A DNA stretch of 64,000 nucleotides from Flavobacterium quisquiliarum (GCF_019308285.1 NZ_WWEM01000031.1:186001-250000); one strand, 5' to 3'; positions 7,707 through 16,301 are shown, counted from the first letter of the stretch. Notes: generated from the sequence alone by a model not told the origin. Made by a program: numbers and translations.

Positions 7707-9635
7707 ATGCATTTTAAACATCCCGAAATTCTATACTTTCTGTTTTTATTGATCGTTCCAATTTTGGTTCACTTATTTCAATTAAGACGTTTTAAAACTT
7801 CCTATTTTACTAATGTTCGATTCTTAAAAGAACTTGCCATTCAGACTCGTAAAAGTTCTAAAATCAAAAAAAGACTTTTATTAGCCACTCGTTTATTATT
7901 GCTAACCTGCATCATATTAGCCTTTGCCCAACCTTTTTTTGAGGCAGTTGACAGTAAAAATGCTTCAAACGAAATGTATATTGTTCTGGACAATTCCTTC
8001 AGTATGCAAGCAAAAGGAAAAAAAGGAGAATTATTAAAAAGAGCGGTTCAGGAATTGCTTGAAAATACTCCCGAAAATACGCAGTTTTCACTTTTAACCA
8101 ACACCGAAAATTTTTGGAATACCGATATTAAATCTTCTAAAAGTGCTTTACAAAACTTAAAATACAGCGCTTCTCCATTTGATCTTTCAGCCATTACCGC
8201 TAAAATCAAAGCGCATAAATCGGCACACAAAAAAGATATTGTCATTATCACTGATGCAGTTGGTTTAAAAGAAAAAGACATTCAAAATATAGATTTTGAA
8301 GAAAAACCATACTTCATAGTTCCTAAAGCTGAACAAAAAAACAACGTTTCAATTGACAGCGTTTATATCAATCAGACTTTAGAAAATTTCTATGAAATTG
8401 GTATAAACTTATCGGCTTATGGCGAAGATTTTAAACCTGTTTCGACTGCTTTATATAATCAAAACAAACTGATTGCCAAAACGATTGTCAACTTTGACAC
8501 AAAGAAAAAGAAAATCAATTTCACGATTCCAAAAGAAGCTTTTCATGGCTATGTTACGATTGAAGACAATGGTTTGACTTATGACAATAAATTGTTTTTC
8601 AGTATTTCTAAAAACAAAAAAACAAACGTTATCAGCATCGGAGAACCTGAAAAAAGCAATTTCTTATCAAGAATCTATACTCCTGCTGAATTCAATTATC
8701 ACAATTATTCCATTAGTACTTTAGATTACAACAGTTTAGAAAAGCAGAATACAATTATCTTAAATGAATTAACTGATATTCCACAAGCATTACAGACTAC
8801 TTTGAAAGCTTTTGTTTCTAAAGGTGGAAATTTGGTTGTAATTCCTAATGAAAAAAGTTCGGTTTCTAATTTGAATACTTTCTTGGGGAATTTCGGAAAA
8901 ATTCAATTCGGAAATTTGGAAACCAACAGCAAATTAATTACTAAAATCAACTTCGATCACCCTTTGTTTTCAGGTGTTTTTGAAAATAAAATTTCGAATT
9001 TCCAATATCCAAAAGCAAACAGTTCGTTTACTGTTTCTAGCTCTTATCCTGCTGTTCTTTCATTTGAAGATCAGACTCCATTTGTCACTGCTGTTCAGAA
9101 TCAGGTTGCAGGAATAACAGTTTTTACAGCTCCTATAAATAGCACTAATTCTAATTTTCAACAATCGCCATTGATTGTTCCATTGTTTTATAAAATAGCA
9201 CAGAACAATCAGAAAACAGGTGTAAATTCTTTAACCATTGGAAATAATCAGCCTTATTTTGTGGATGTTTTACTGACTAAAGATGCTATTTTGGAAGTTA
9301 AAGGAACAGAAGATTCATTTATTCCCGTTCAGCAGATTCTGAACAATAAGGTCAAATTAACATTCAATGACTTTCCTGAAACTGCTGGAAATTACGGAAT
9401 TTTCGACAAAAAAGAATGGGTTGAAAACATTAGTTTTAATTACAACAGAACTGAAAGCGATTTGAGTCAGGTAAACAGCAATGTGGTTTCAGATTTCAAA
9501 ACTGCCGATACCCTATCAACTATTTTTAACACCCTACAAACTGAGCGAACTGACAGCCAAATTTGGAAATGGTTTGTTATCTTTGCACTGTTATTTTTAG
9601 CATTAGAAATGGCAATTATAAAATTTGTGAAATAA
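7707..9635 (+). CDS. BatA N-terminal domain membrane protein with VWA-like region
   Basis: 642 aa. The N-terminus (HFKHPEILYFLFLLIVPILV, then HLFQLRRFK) is the BatA/aerotolerance N-terminal domain (PF07584) with two membrane helices at about 5-22 and 55-77. It is followed by a von Willebrand A-like segment whose MIDAS-type DxSxS is visible as DNSFS near residue 94. A large periplasmic-type region follows and a final membrane helix sits at about 622-640 before a short basic end. Proteins of this type in Bacteroidota are membrane-anchored and of unproven role; Bat operon members were linked to stress tolerance. Here the gene stands alone, with no MoxR ATPase nearby. Start chosen at the ATG that begins the canonical N-terminal domain. 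Confidence 0.85.
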   Translation: MHFKHPEILYFLFLLIVPILVHLFQLRRFKTSYFTNVRFLKELAIQTRKSSKIKKRLLLATRLLLLTCIILAFAQPFFEAVDSKNASNEMYIVLDNSFSMQAKGKKGELLKRAVQELLENTPENTQFSLLTNTENFWNTDIKSSKSALQNLKYSASPFDLSAITAKIKAHKSAHKKDIVIITDAVGLKEKDIQNIDFEEKPYFIVPKAEQKNNVSIDSVYINQTLENFYEIGINLSAYGEDFKPVSTALYNQNKLIAKTIVNFDTKKKKINFTIPKEAFHGYVTIEDNGLTYDNKLFFSISKNKKTNVISIGEPEKSNFLSRIYTPAEFNYHNYSISTLDYNSLEKQNTIILNELTDIPQALQTTLKAFVSKGGNLVVIPNEKSSVSNLNTFLGNFGKIQFGNLETNSKLITKINFDHPLFSGVFENKISNFQYPKANSSFTVSSSYPAVLSFEDQTPFVTAVQNQVAGITVFTAPINSTNSNFQQSPLIVPLFYKIAQNNQKTGVNSLTIGNNQPYFVDVLLTKDAILEVKGTEDSFIPVQQILNNKVKLTFNDFPETAGNYGIFDKKEWVENISFNYNRTESDLSQVNSNVVSDFKTADTLSTIFNTLQTERTDSQIWKWFVIFALLFLALEMAIIKFVK

Positions 9636-9658
9636 TTTTCAAATTATTCGTTTAGTAT

Positions 9659-9742
9659 GTCATTTCGACGAAGAAGAAATCACACATGCTGAGAACATTT
9701 GGAACGGAATATCTAGTGAGATTTCTCCTTCGTCGAAATGAC
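9659..9742. repeat. Long inverted repeat family D
   Basis: Arms of 23 bases (GTCATTTCGACGAAGAAGAA plus TC at 9659-9681; partner 9720-9742) match with one mismatch. They enclose about 38 bases. A hairpin this long between two same-strand genes could act as a terminator or as a REP-like dispersed element; the GC-rich TTCGACGAAG core stands out from the AT-rich surroundings. Confidence 0.8.
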
Positions 9743-9781
9743 CAAGCGGAATCTTTTAATAAAAAATAAATTTCTCTACAT

Positions 9782-11032
9782 ATGAAAATAATCATCAAAA
9801 GCGCCAAAATTATCGACTCTAAAAGTCCGTTTCACAATCAGACCGTTGATCTTTTAATTGCAGATGGTTTAATAGAAAAAATAGGCGTTTCGCTTCCAAA
9901 CGACGATGCTGAAGTTGTACGTTTTGAAGATCTTCACGTTTCTCAAGGCTGGTTTGACAGTAGTGTTTCTCTTGGAGAGCCAGGTTACGAAGACAGAGAA
10001 ACCATTGCAAACGGATTAAATGTTGCGGCAAAAAGCGGATTTACGTCAATTGGTTTACAGCCTAATTCTTTACCAATTATTGACAATCAATCTCAGGTAA
10101 GTTTTGTAAAAAATAAAGCAAATGGTTTTGCAACAGAAATTTTTCCAATCGGCGCTTTAACAAAAGCAAGTGAAGGAAAAGATATGGCAGAGCTTTTTGA
10201 CATGAAAAATGCTGGTGCAATCGCTTTTGGAGATTACAACAAAAGTATTGACAACGCCAATATCCTGAAAATCGCTTTACAATATGTACAGGATTTTGAT
10301 GGTTTGGTAATCGCTTATTCGCAAGATCCAAATATCAAAGGAAACGGCGTGGCAAACGAAGGAATTGTTTCGACAAGATTAGGTTTAAAAGGAATTCCAA
10401 ACTTAGCTGAAGAATTACAGATTTCAAGAAACTTATTTTTATTAGAATACACAGGCGGTAAACTTCATATTCCGACGATTTCTACAGCAAAATCGGTTGA
10501 ATTGATTAGAGAAGCTAAAGCTAAAGGGCTAAATGTAACCTGCAGTGCTTCTGTTCATCACTTAGTTTTAACAGATGAAAAACTGGACGGATTTGATACG
10601 CGTTTTAAAGTAACGCCGCCATTACGCACTGAAGTGGATAGACAAGCTCTTCTAAACGGAGTTGCTGACGGAACTATTGACACGATTACTTCAGATCATA
10701 ATCCGATTGATATTGAATTCAAGAAAATGGAGTTTGATACAGCTAAAAACGGAACGATTGGATTAGAAAGTGCTTTTGGAGCATTATTAACCGTTTTACC
10801 ATTAGAAACTGTAATTGCAAAACTAACTTCAGCAAGAGCTATTTTCGGTCTTGAAAACAATACAATCGAAGAAGGTGCAAAAGCCAATTTGACACTTTTT
10901 ACGCCTGAACACAAATCAGCTTTTACAAAAGAAAACATTCTTTCAAAATCTAAAAATTCTGCCTTTTTAGGAACAGAAATAAAAGGTTCTGTTTATGGAA
11001 TTTTAAATCAAAATCAACTTGTTACAAAATAA
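9782..11032 (+). CDS. Dihydroorotase-like protein lacking metal ligands (probable pseudo-DHO)
   Basis: 416 aa, amidohydrolase fold of the class I dihydroorotase family, cytoplasmic. Conserved landmarks include GEPGYEDRETI, NEGIVSTRLGLKG, LEYTGGKLHI, VTPPLRTE and TSDHNP. The catalytic residues are changed, however. The family DxHxHxREPG is DSSVSLGEPG (Ser61 and Ser63 for both His, Gly65 for the substrate-binding Arg). The third metal His (usual V.HxED) is Tyr179, and the fourth (usual HIxHxST) is Thr232. Only Asp305 remains. A zinc-dependent hydrolysis of dihydroorotate is therefore unlikely. Non-catalytic DHO homologues are known to act as structural partners of aspartate transcarbamoylase in some bacteria; that role here is inference. 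The next gene starts four bases after its stop. Confidence 0.88.
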   Translation: MKIIIKSAKIIDSKSPFHNQTVDLLIADGLIEKIGVSLPNDDAEVVRFEDLHVSQGWFDSSVSLGEPGYEDRETIANGLNVAAKSGFTSIGLQPNSLPIIDNQSQVSFVKNKANGFATEIFPIGALTKASEGKDMAELFDMKNAGAIAFGDYNKSIDNANILKIALQYVQDFDGLVIAYSQDPNIKGNGVANEGIVSTRLGLKGIPNLAEELQISRNLFLLEYTGGKLHIPTISTAKSVELIREAKAKGLNVTCSASVHHLVLTDEKLDGFDTRFKVTPPLRTEVDRQALLNGVADGTIDTITSDHNPIDIEFKKMEFDTAKNGTIGLESAFGALLTVLPLETVIAKLTSARAIFGLENNTIEEGAKANLTLFTPEHKSAFTKENILSKSKNSAFLGTEIKGSVYGILNQNQLVTK

Positions 11033-11036
11033 TACA

Positions 11037-11363
11037 ATGAATAATTCAGTCGAAGAAGGAAAACCAATCGCCATTACCAGTTATATTCTGATTGTTGGTG
11101 TTTTGATTGCCATGAGCATGAATTCTGAAAACAAAAACAGTTTTGCTTCTTTTCATATCCGCCAGGCTTTAGGATTGTCTTTAACCTTTATTTCTTTTGG
11201 AGCAATCGTTAGTAATTTCGATAGCTTTTACATCACTTTCCCCATGTGGATCTGCATATCTATTCTGTGGACTTTTGGTATTTTTAATGCTATTCAAGGA
11301 CAAATGAAACCGATTCCTTTAGTGGGAGAATTATTTCAAAAATGGTTTAAAAAAATTGGATAG
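11037..11363 (+). CDS. Small membrane protein, DUF4870-like
   Basis: 108 aa from the ATG at 11037, four bases after the preceding stop; an upstream in-frame TTG at 11019 would overlap the previous gene and is less likely. Three hydrophobic segments are visible (about residues 13-30, 46-66 and 71-88). The motif ASFHIRQALGL between segments one and two is typical of DUF4870/YgaP-like small membrane proteins, where a polar His/Arg pair lies at the membrane edge. Function is unknown. It is probably translated with the dihydroorotase-like gene. Confidence 0.75.
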   Translation: MNNSVEEGKPIAITSYILIVGVLIAMSMNSENKNSFASFHIRQALGLSLTFISFGAIVSNFDSFYITFPMWICISILWTFGIFNAIQGQMKPIPLVGELFQKWFKKIG

Positions 11364-11401
11364 ATTTTTAGATTCCAATTAAAAAAATCCAAATTCCAAA
11401 A

Positions 11402-11430
11402 CTTTGTCAAAGTTTCAAACTTTGACAAAG
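11402..11430. repeat. Palindromic repeat family B, copy 1
   Basis: Arms CTTTGTCAAAGTTT and AAACTTTGACAAAG are separated by a single C. Further copies are at 12173-12205 and 43374-43406. Confidence 0.85.
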
Positions 11431-11436
11431 CCCAAA

Positions 11437-11473
11437 CTGAACACTAAAAATCTGAACACTGAACACTAAAAAA
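11437..11473. repeat. Dispersed repeat family C, copy 1
   Basis: Units of CTGAACACTAAAAA are repeated with small changes and end directly at the start codon at 11474. An inverted copy follows the gene at 12117-12155. Confidence 0.7.
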
Positions 11474-12118
11474 ATGAATCTATCTTTAGAATATAAAATA
11501 CAAGAACCAAAAGTAATTTTAGACAAAAACCCGCTTTTATTGTTATTACACGGATACGGAAGCAACGAAGCCGATTTATTTTCTTTTGCCTCTGAACTTC
11601 CAGATAATTATTATATCATTTCTGCAAGAGCGCCTTATGATTTGCAATATGGAGCTTACGCTTGGTACGCAATCAACTTTGATGCCGATCAAAACAAATT
11701 TTCCGATAACGAACAAGCCAAAACTTCAAGAGACATCATCGCTAATTTTATCGACGAATTAGTAGCAAATTATCCGATTGATGCCAACAATGTAACTTTA
11801 ATCGGATTCAGTCAGGGATCGATTTTAAGTTATGCAACAGCACTTTCTTATCCTGAAAAAATTCAGCGAGTTGTGGCAATGAGCGGTTATTTTAATGAAG
11901 AAATTATCAAAGAAGGTTTTGAAAATAATAACTTTAAAAACTTAAAAATATTTGCTTCTCACGGAACTGTAGATCAAGTTATTCCGATTGAATGGGCTAG
12001 AAAAACTCCTGCGATTTTAGAAAAACTAAACATTCCGGTTACTTATAAAGAATATCCAGTTGGACATGGTGTTGCTCCGCAGAATTTCTTTGATTTTAAG
12101 AATTGGCTGATTAACTAG
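11474..12118 (+). CDS. Alpha/beta hydrolase, phospholipase/carboxylesterase family
   Basis: 214 aa serine hydrolase of the YpfH/carboxylesterase type (PF02230), cytoplasmic, without a signal peptide. The oxyanion region LLLHGYGSNEADL is near residue 23-35, the nucleophile elbow GFSQGS near 115, the acid Asp in HGTVDQVIP near 172, and the catalytic His in PVGHGVA near 201. The substrate, a small ester or lysophospholipid, cannot be told from sequence. The gene is bracketed on both sides by copies of repeat families B and C, and its TAG stop overlaps the start of the downstream repeat. Confidence 0.88.
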   Translation: MNLSLEYKIQEPKVILDKNPLLLLLHGYGSNEADLFSFASELPDNYYIISARAPYDLQYGAYAWYAINFDADQNKFSDNEQAKTSRDIIANFIDELVANYPIDANNVTLIGFSQGSILSYATALSYPEKIQRVVAMSGYFNEEIIKEGFENNNFKNLKIFASHGTVDQVIPIEWARKTPAILEKLNIPVTYKEYPVGHGVAPQNFFDFKNWLIN

Positions 12119-12257
12119 TGTTCAGTGTTCACTTTTTTAGTATTCAGTATTGAACAGTAAATTGCAATCTAAAACTTTGTCAAAGTTTGAAACTTTGACA
12201 AAGTTCTAAACTGTAATTCGCGATTGAACACTCAAAAACTGAACACTGATTACTAAA
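12117..12257. repeat. Composite C-B-C repeat between converging genes
   Basis: Family C in inverted orientation (12117-12155, GTGTTCAGTGTTC), then the family B palindrome (12173-12205, 16-bp arms around one G), then family C direct (12225-12257, GAACACTCAAAAACTGAACA). Together they fill the gap between the esterase and the lipoprotein gene, and form a large imperfect hairpin. Confidence 0.8.
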
Positions 12258-12261
12258 AAAA

Positions 12262-12696
12262 CTATTCCCCTGTATAAAGAATCTTCCCTCCTTTTTTCAA
12301 GACATAACCTTTCCACGGAATTAACTGCCAATCGCCGTTAACCCAGGAATCTCCTTCCGATTTTCTTTCCAGAATGATGGATTCTTTTTGAGTATCTAAA
12401 AATAGTTCTGCTTTATTTCCATCAAAAATCACATAAGAAACCGTAGAATACGTTTTTCCGTCATCGGCATGATTTAGTCTCGTGCTATTTTCAAAAACTC
12501 GGATACATTCTTTTTTCAACTCCGACCAAGTATAACCTGCAGAAGCTTTACAGCCATGAGAATCAGAATCTTCGCCTACGACAGTTTCTTTTTGAGGCTC
12601 TTTTGGAACGCTATTATTTTCTTTATTTTCCTGAGAAACTTTTTTTCCACAAGAAAATGCACTAGCAATAATCAAAAACAAAAACATCTTTTTCAT
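12262..12696 (-). CDS. Hypothetical lipoprotein
   Basis: 144 aa from the ATG at 12694-12696, chosen because MKKMFLFLIIASAFSC is a clear lipoprotein signal with lipobox Cys at residue 16; a longer frame exists upstream but would bury it. After the Cys comes a charged Lys/Glu linker, then SHGCKASAGYTWSELKKECI with a Cys pair, and a C-terminal beta-rich region. The first segment resembles short domains seen in several Flavobacterium lipoproteins (compare the QCYAW region of the protein at 33525). Function unknown; it should be anchored to the inner or outer membrane. Confidence 0.75.
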   Translation of the reverse strand: MKKMFLFLIIASAFSCGKKVSQENKENNSVPKEPQKETVVGEDSDSHGCKASAGYTWSELKKECIRVFENSTRLNHADDGKTYSTVSYVIFDGNKAELFLDTQKESIILERKSEGDSWVNGDWQLIPWKGYVLKKGGKILYTGE

Positions 12697-12743
12697 AATC
12701 CTAATAGTTTTAAATTGAGCAAAAAAAATAGGATTATAAAATC

Positions 12744-13247
12744 CTATTTTTGATATAACCAAGTTTGATTTACTTCAAAGGTAATATTATCGTCGTTATC
12801 CACAAAGTATTTTAACAAGACTTCTCCCCACAACTCTCCATTACTGTAATCAGCAATAATCCATCTGTGGTTTAAAATTTTTACTTTATTGATGATAAAT
12901 TTAGTCGGTCCAATCTGATCTTGTCCTGTGTAAGGGTTTCCTTTTGGATTTGCATTGAAATCTAACAACTTTTCAGTTACAACTGGAATCAGCTTTTCGT
13001 ATAAAATCACTTTTCCGCCAGAAGCGCTGTTATCAAAGTAATTTTGAGCATTCTCGTTATGTTCTAAAGAAAAATAATCTGCTTCTGCTAATTGTGTTTT
13101 CACTAGATTAATACTATCTCTTAGCTTCTTAGTAGTTTTATCATATCTATTTTGCGCAAATTTTACCTCTCCACTGTAAAATGCATAAGTAAAAACATTC
13201 ATTAGAATGGCAAGAATAAAAAGATAAAGCATTAAGGATTTTTTCAT
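12744..13247 (-). CDS. Hypothetical single-pass membrane-anchored protein
   Basis: 167 aa. An N-terminal hydrophobic segment (about residues 5-24) is followed by a coiled-coil-like charged stretch (FAQNRYDKTTKKLRDSINLV) and a C-terminal globular part ending in NITFEVNQTWLYQK. The likely topology is N-in with the bulk in the periplasm. No family is recognised. It lies 12 bases downstream of the MBL-hydrolase gene on the same strand and probably shares its transcript; the next gene downstream (lipoprotein at 12262-12696) follows after about 50 bases. Confidence 0.65.
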   Translation of the reverse strand: MKKSLMLYLFILAILMNVFTYAFYSGEVKFAQNRYDKTTKKLRDSINLVKTQLAEADYFSLEHNENAQNYFDNSASGGKVILYEKLIPVVTEKLLDFNANPKGNPYTGQDQIGPTKFIINKVKILNHRWIIADYSNGELWGEVLLKYFVDNDDNITFEVNQTWLYQK

Positions 13248-13259
13248 TGTGTGGTATAA

Positions 13260-14024
13260 TTAAATGGTAATTTCTAAATTATCGTAAGCCAGAAAAACAT
13301 TTTCAGGAAGTTGTTTCTGTACTTCTTCGTGAAAACCTAAAACATGGCTGATGTGTGTTAAATAAGCTTTTTCAGGCTTTACAAGATTTATAAAATCAAG
13401 CGCTTCCTGCAGGTTGAAATGAGTATCATGAGGTTCAACACGTAGAGCATTTACAACCAAAACTTTCAAACCTTTAAGCTTTTCTGTTTCAATTGGATCG
13501 ATTGTTTTTACATCTGTTAGATAGGCAAAATCATCTATTCGGTAACCAAAAACCTGCAATTCGCCATGCATTACATTTATTGGAATAGCCGTTTTATCGC
13601 CAACAGCAAACGGAGCATTGTTTTCCACTTCAATTGTTTTAACCGATGGAGCTCCGGGATATTTATTTACGGTTTCAAAAACATAATCGAAACGACGTCT
13701 TAGATTATCCAAAACACGCTGATGTCCGTAAATCGGAATTTCGCCTTGTCTGAAATTAAATGGACGAATATCATCTAATCCTGCAGTATGATCTGCATGT
13801 TCGTGTGTAAATAGAATTGCATCCAGTTTTCGACATCCGCAGGAAAGCATCTGTTGTCTGAAATCAGGACCGCAATCTATTACATAAGAATGTTCGTCCC
13901 ATGTAATCCAGATGGATACACGAAGCCTTTTATCCTTAGCATCAGTGCTTTTACAAACTGGATGATCGATCCCGATAATCGGAATGCCCTGAGAAGTACC
14001 TGTACCTAAAAAATAAACCTTCAA
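13260..14024 (-). CDS. MBL-fold metal-dependent hydrolase, PhnP-like
   Basis: 254 aa, the size of the PhnP/RNase Z-like branch of the metallo-beta-lactamase fold. The N-terminus KVYFLGTGTSQGIPIIG is characteristic. The zinc-binding motif HEHADH lies near residue 75-80, and further metal His residues are seen in NVMHGE and near the C-terminus in YLTHISHVLGFHEEV. The family hydrolyses phosphodiesters such as cyclic ribose phosphates, but the true substrate here is unknown. The start codon is TTG (reverse complement of 14022-14024): no in-frame ATG or GTG lies between it and the upstream stop, and the family N-terminus begins exactly there. A -7 element lies at 14043-14050. Confidence 0.88.
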   Translation of the reverse strand: MKVYFLGTGTSQGIPIIGIDHPVCKSTDAKDKRLRVSIWITWDEHSYVIDCGPDFRQQMLSCGCRKLDAILFTHEHADHTAGLDDIRPFNFRQGEIPIYGHQRVLDNLRRRFDYVFETVNKYPGAPSVKTIEVENNAPFAVGDKTAIPINVMHGELQVFGYRIDDFAYLTDVKTIDPIETEKLKGLKVLVVNALRVEPHDTHFNLQEALDFINLVKPEKAYLTHISHVLGFHEEVQKQLPENVFLAYDNLEITI

Positions 14025-14042
14025 TTGAACTTAATTTTTTTA

Positions 14043-14050
14043 CAAAAATA
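14043..14050 (-). promoter_or_regulatory. -7 promoter element of MBL hydrolase gene
   Basis: On the minus strand this reads TATTTTTG, a match to TAnnTTTG, about 18 bases before the TTG start. The divergent gene's own -7 element is 34 bases away at 14084. Confidence 0.45.
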
Positions 14051-14083
14051 GATTATTTCTCTTTCATTAGACTCCTAATTTAC

Positions 14084-14091
14084 TAACTTTG
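14084..14091 (+). promoter_or_regulatory. -7 promoter element of gene at 14114
   Basis: TAACTTTG matches TAnnTTTG and is 22 bases before the start codon. Confidence 0.5.
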
Positions 14092-14113
14092 TAACAAATC
14101 TATTTAAAACAAA

Positions 14114-15574
14114 ATGGGTACAGAAATAAAACTCAAAGGTGACAAGGTCATCGAACAGATTCCTTCTATAAAAGACAAAGCTTTACGCATTAATTTAAAC
14201 GAGAATATTTACGGAACATTTGCTGAAATTGGAGCTGGACAAGAGACAGTTAGACACTTTTTCAGATCCGGAGGTTCATCAGGAACGATAGCAAAAGCAA
14301 TGTCTGCCTATGACAAAGATTTTAGTGACGCCGTTTATGGTGCTGAAAATGACGGGAGATATGTGACGGAAGAACGCTTGAAAAAAATGCTGACGCATGA
14401 AGGTCAGATTATCGAAGAGCGTTTGAGCAGAGAAAAACACCCAACAAAACTTTTCTTCAGTTACGCCAATACAGTAGCTACAATAGATTTTGCAAAACAA
14501 TTTAAAGGTCACGGCTGGGTTGGAATTCGATACCAAATTGAACCAGACGAAGCTTATAACGAAATTATTCTTCACATTCGTTTTAAAGAGACCGATGCCA
14601 GATTACAACAAGAAACACTTGGAATTTTAGGGGTTAACTTAATTTACGGTGCTTTTTACAAATACAACGATCCAAAACGATTACTTCGTTACTTATATGA
14701 TCACTTAGACAAAGATCAATTAGAGATCGACACCATTAACTTTTCCGGTCCGCGTTTTGCCGACGTTGACAACCGTTTAATGAGTTTGCAGTTGGTTAAA
14801 AACGGAATGACTGATGCCGTAATGTTTAATCCTGAAGGAAAAAACATTTTACCTGCAGCAATCTTATACAAAAAGAACCTTTTGGCTTTAAGAGGAAGTT
14901 TCCGTCCGGTTACAAAAGTAAACATGGACATGTATGAGAAGTCATTAGAAATGTTTCTTAAAGAAAATAAGGTTGAGAAAAACAATACACTAGTTGTTTT
15001 TGAAATTACACTTTCTAACTTACGTTCGGATGGTGAAATTGATGAACGTGACTTTATGGATAGAGCCGAATTACTTTGTTCGCTTGGACAAACCGTAATG
15101 ATTTCGAATTTCCAGGAATATTACAAAGTGGTTGAATACTTTGCTAATTACACTAAAGCTCGTATGGGACTGGCAATGGGTGTAAATAACCTTGTTGATA
15201 TTTTTGACGAGAAATATTATCGTCATTTAAGTGGTGGAATCTTAGAAGCTTTCGGAAAATTATTCTATCGCGATATGAAAGTTTTCTTGTATCCGATGCT
15301 GGATGAAAATGGTGAATTAATGAATTCAAACAACTTAAAAGTTCATCCGCGAATGAAAGAGTTGTACAAGTTCTTTAAATTCAACGGAAAAGTAGTTGAT
15401 ATTGAAGATTACGATCCGACTATTCTTGATGTTTTCTCTAGAGAAGTTCTTAAAATGATTAATCAGGGAAAAACGGGCTGGGAACCAATGCTTCCTCCTG
15501 GAATTCCAGAAATCATCAAAGAACATCATCTTTTTGGATATCATCCGCAGAAAGAATTAGAACAAAATATATAA
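14114..15574 (+). CDS. Conserved Bacteroidota protein of unknown function (486 aa)
   Basis: A soluble, cytoplasmic-looking protein with no signal peptide or membrane helix. I recognise it as a sequence widely conserved in Flavobacteriia, with the run IYGTFAEIGAGQETVRHFFR near residue 36 and GRYVTEERLKKML near 84. I do not know a reliable function; entries of this family carry inconsistent names, so none is given here. A Gly-rich turn (FRSGGSSGTIAKAMSAY) near residue 55 and the NSNNLKVHPRMKELY region near the C-terminus look like the most constrained parts. It has its own promoter and terminator. Confidence 0.75.
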   Translation: MGTEIKLKGDKVIEQIPSIKDKALRINLNENIYGTFAEIGAGQETVRHFFRSGGSSGTIAKAMSAYDKDFSDAVYGAENDGRYVTEERLKKMLTHEGQIIEERLSREKHPTKLFFSYANTVATIDFAKQFKGHGWVGIRYQIEPDEAYNEIILHIRFKETDARLQQETLGILGVNLIYGAFYKYNDPKRLLRYLYDHLDKDQLEIDTINFSGPRFADVDNRLMSLQLVKNGMTDAVMFNPEGKNILPAAILYKKNLLALRGSFRPVTKVNMDMYEKSLEMFLKENKVEKNNTLVVFEITLSNLRSDGEIDERDFMDRAELLCSLGQTVMISNFQEYYKVVEYFANYTKARMGLAMGVNNLVDIFDEKYYRHLSGGILEAFGKLFYRDMKVFLYPMLDENGELMNSNNLKVHPRMKELYKFFKFNGKVVDIEDYDPTILDVFSREVLKMINQGKTGWEPMLPPGIPEIIKEHHLFGYHPQKELEQNI

Positions 15575-15577
15575 TAC

Positions 15578-15603
15578 AAAAAGCCTCTTTATGGAGGCTT
15601 TTT
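15578..15603 (+). terminator. Terminator after gene at 14114
   Basis: Arms AAAAAGCCTC and GAGGCTTTTT enclose a TTTATG loop, four bases past the stop codon, followed by a T run. Confidence 0.9.
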
Positions 15604-15610
15604 TATTTTA

Positions 15611-15673
15611 GTTTTCAGTCTCAGCTCCCTGTCTCAGTTTTGTCAGACTGAGAACTAAAAACTGCCACTAAAT
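15611..15673. repeat. Family C-like inverted repeat
   Basis: TTTTCAGTCTCAG on the left pairs with CTGAGAACTAAAAACTG on the right, between a plus-strand gene and the converging bcp gene. The wording is a variant of the CAGTGTTCAG/CTGAACACTA family. Confidence 0.6.
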
Positions 15674-15674
15674 A

Positions 15675-16127
15675 CTATTTTAAGATCTGCGAAGCGTGTT
15701 CTTTTGTTTTTACGTTCTCAATTACTTCTTCAATAATTCCTTTTTCATCGATTACAAAAGAGGTTCTGTGAATTCCATCATATTCTTTTCCCATGAATTT
15801 CTTTGGTCCCCAAACTCCAAAAGCGTTTATAACCGATTTATCTTCGTCTGCGATTAATGGAAAAGGCAATTCATATTTATCTTTAAACTTAATTTGTGCT
15901 TTTGCACTGTCTGCACTTACTCCTAAAAGTTCGTAGTTATTAGCTTGAAAACGATGAAAATTATCTCTTAGATCGCAAGCTTCTGCAGTACAACCTGGCG
16001 TACTCGCCTTTGGATAAAAGAAAACTACTAGTTTTTTTCCAGTATAATCGGCCAGTTTATGTGTTTTTCCGTCCTGATCTGTTCCTGAAAAATTTGGCGC
16101 TTTATCTCCTGCTTTTAATGTTGTCAT
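15675..16127 (-). CDS. bcp: Thioredoxin-dependent thiol peroxidase (Bcp/PrxQ)
   Basis: 150 aa, the normal size for the BCP/PrxQ group of peroxiredoxins, cytoplasmic. It reduces hydrogen peroxide and organic peroxides with electrons from thioredoxin. The N-terminus LKAGDKAPNFSGTDQDGK is followed by the active site FFYPKASTPGCTAEACDLRD, with peroxidatic Cys in PGCT (residue 45 region) and the resolving Cys five residues later, as expected of an atypical two-Cys enzyme. A conserved GVWGPKKFMGKEYDGIHRTSF lies in the second half. It converges on the gene at 14114 across a repeat. Confidence 0.95.
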   Translation of the reverse strand: MTTLKAGDKAPNFSGTDQDGKTHKLADYTGKKLVVFFYPKASTPGCTAEACDLRDNFHRFQANNYELLGVSADSAKAQIKFKDKYELPFPLIADEDKSVINAFGVWGPKKFMGKEYDGIHRTSFVIDEKGIIEEVIENVKTKEHASQILK

Positions 16128-16301
16128 ATGTTTTTAATTTTAGATTTTAGATTGTGGATTTTAGATTTTTTTTAAAGAATATAGAACATAGAATAAAGAG
16201 TATAGATTTTAGACTTTTTGACTCTTAACCTATAACTTATTAACTTTTTCATGCCCCGGATTGCAGTAAAAACCCCGGAATTGTGGTAGTTTACATTTTT
16301 T

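Noticed and set aside
9782..11032. Naming as functional dihydroorotase pyrC
   Set aside because: All four metal-binding His and the substrate Arg are replaced.
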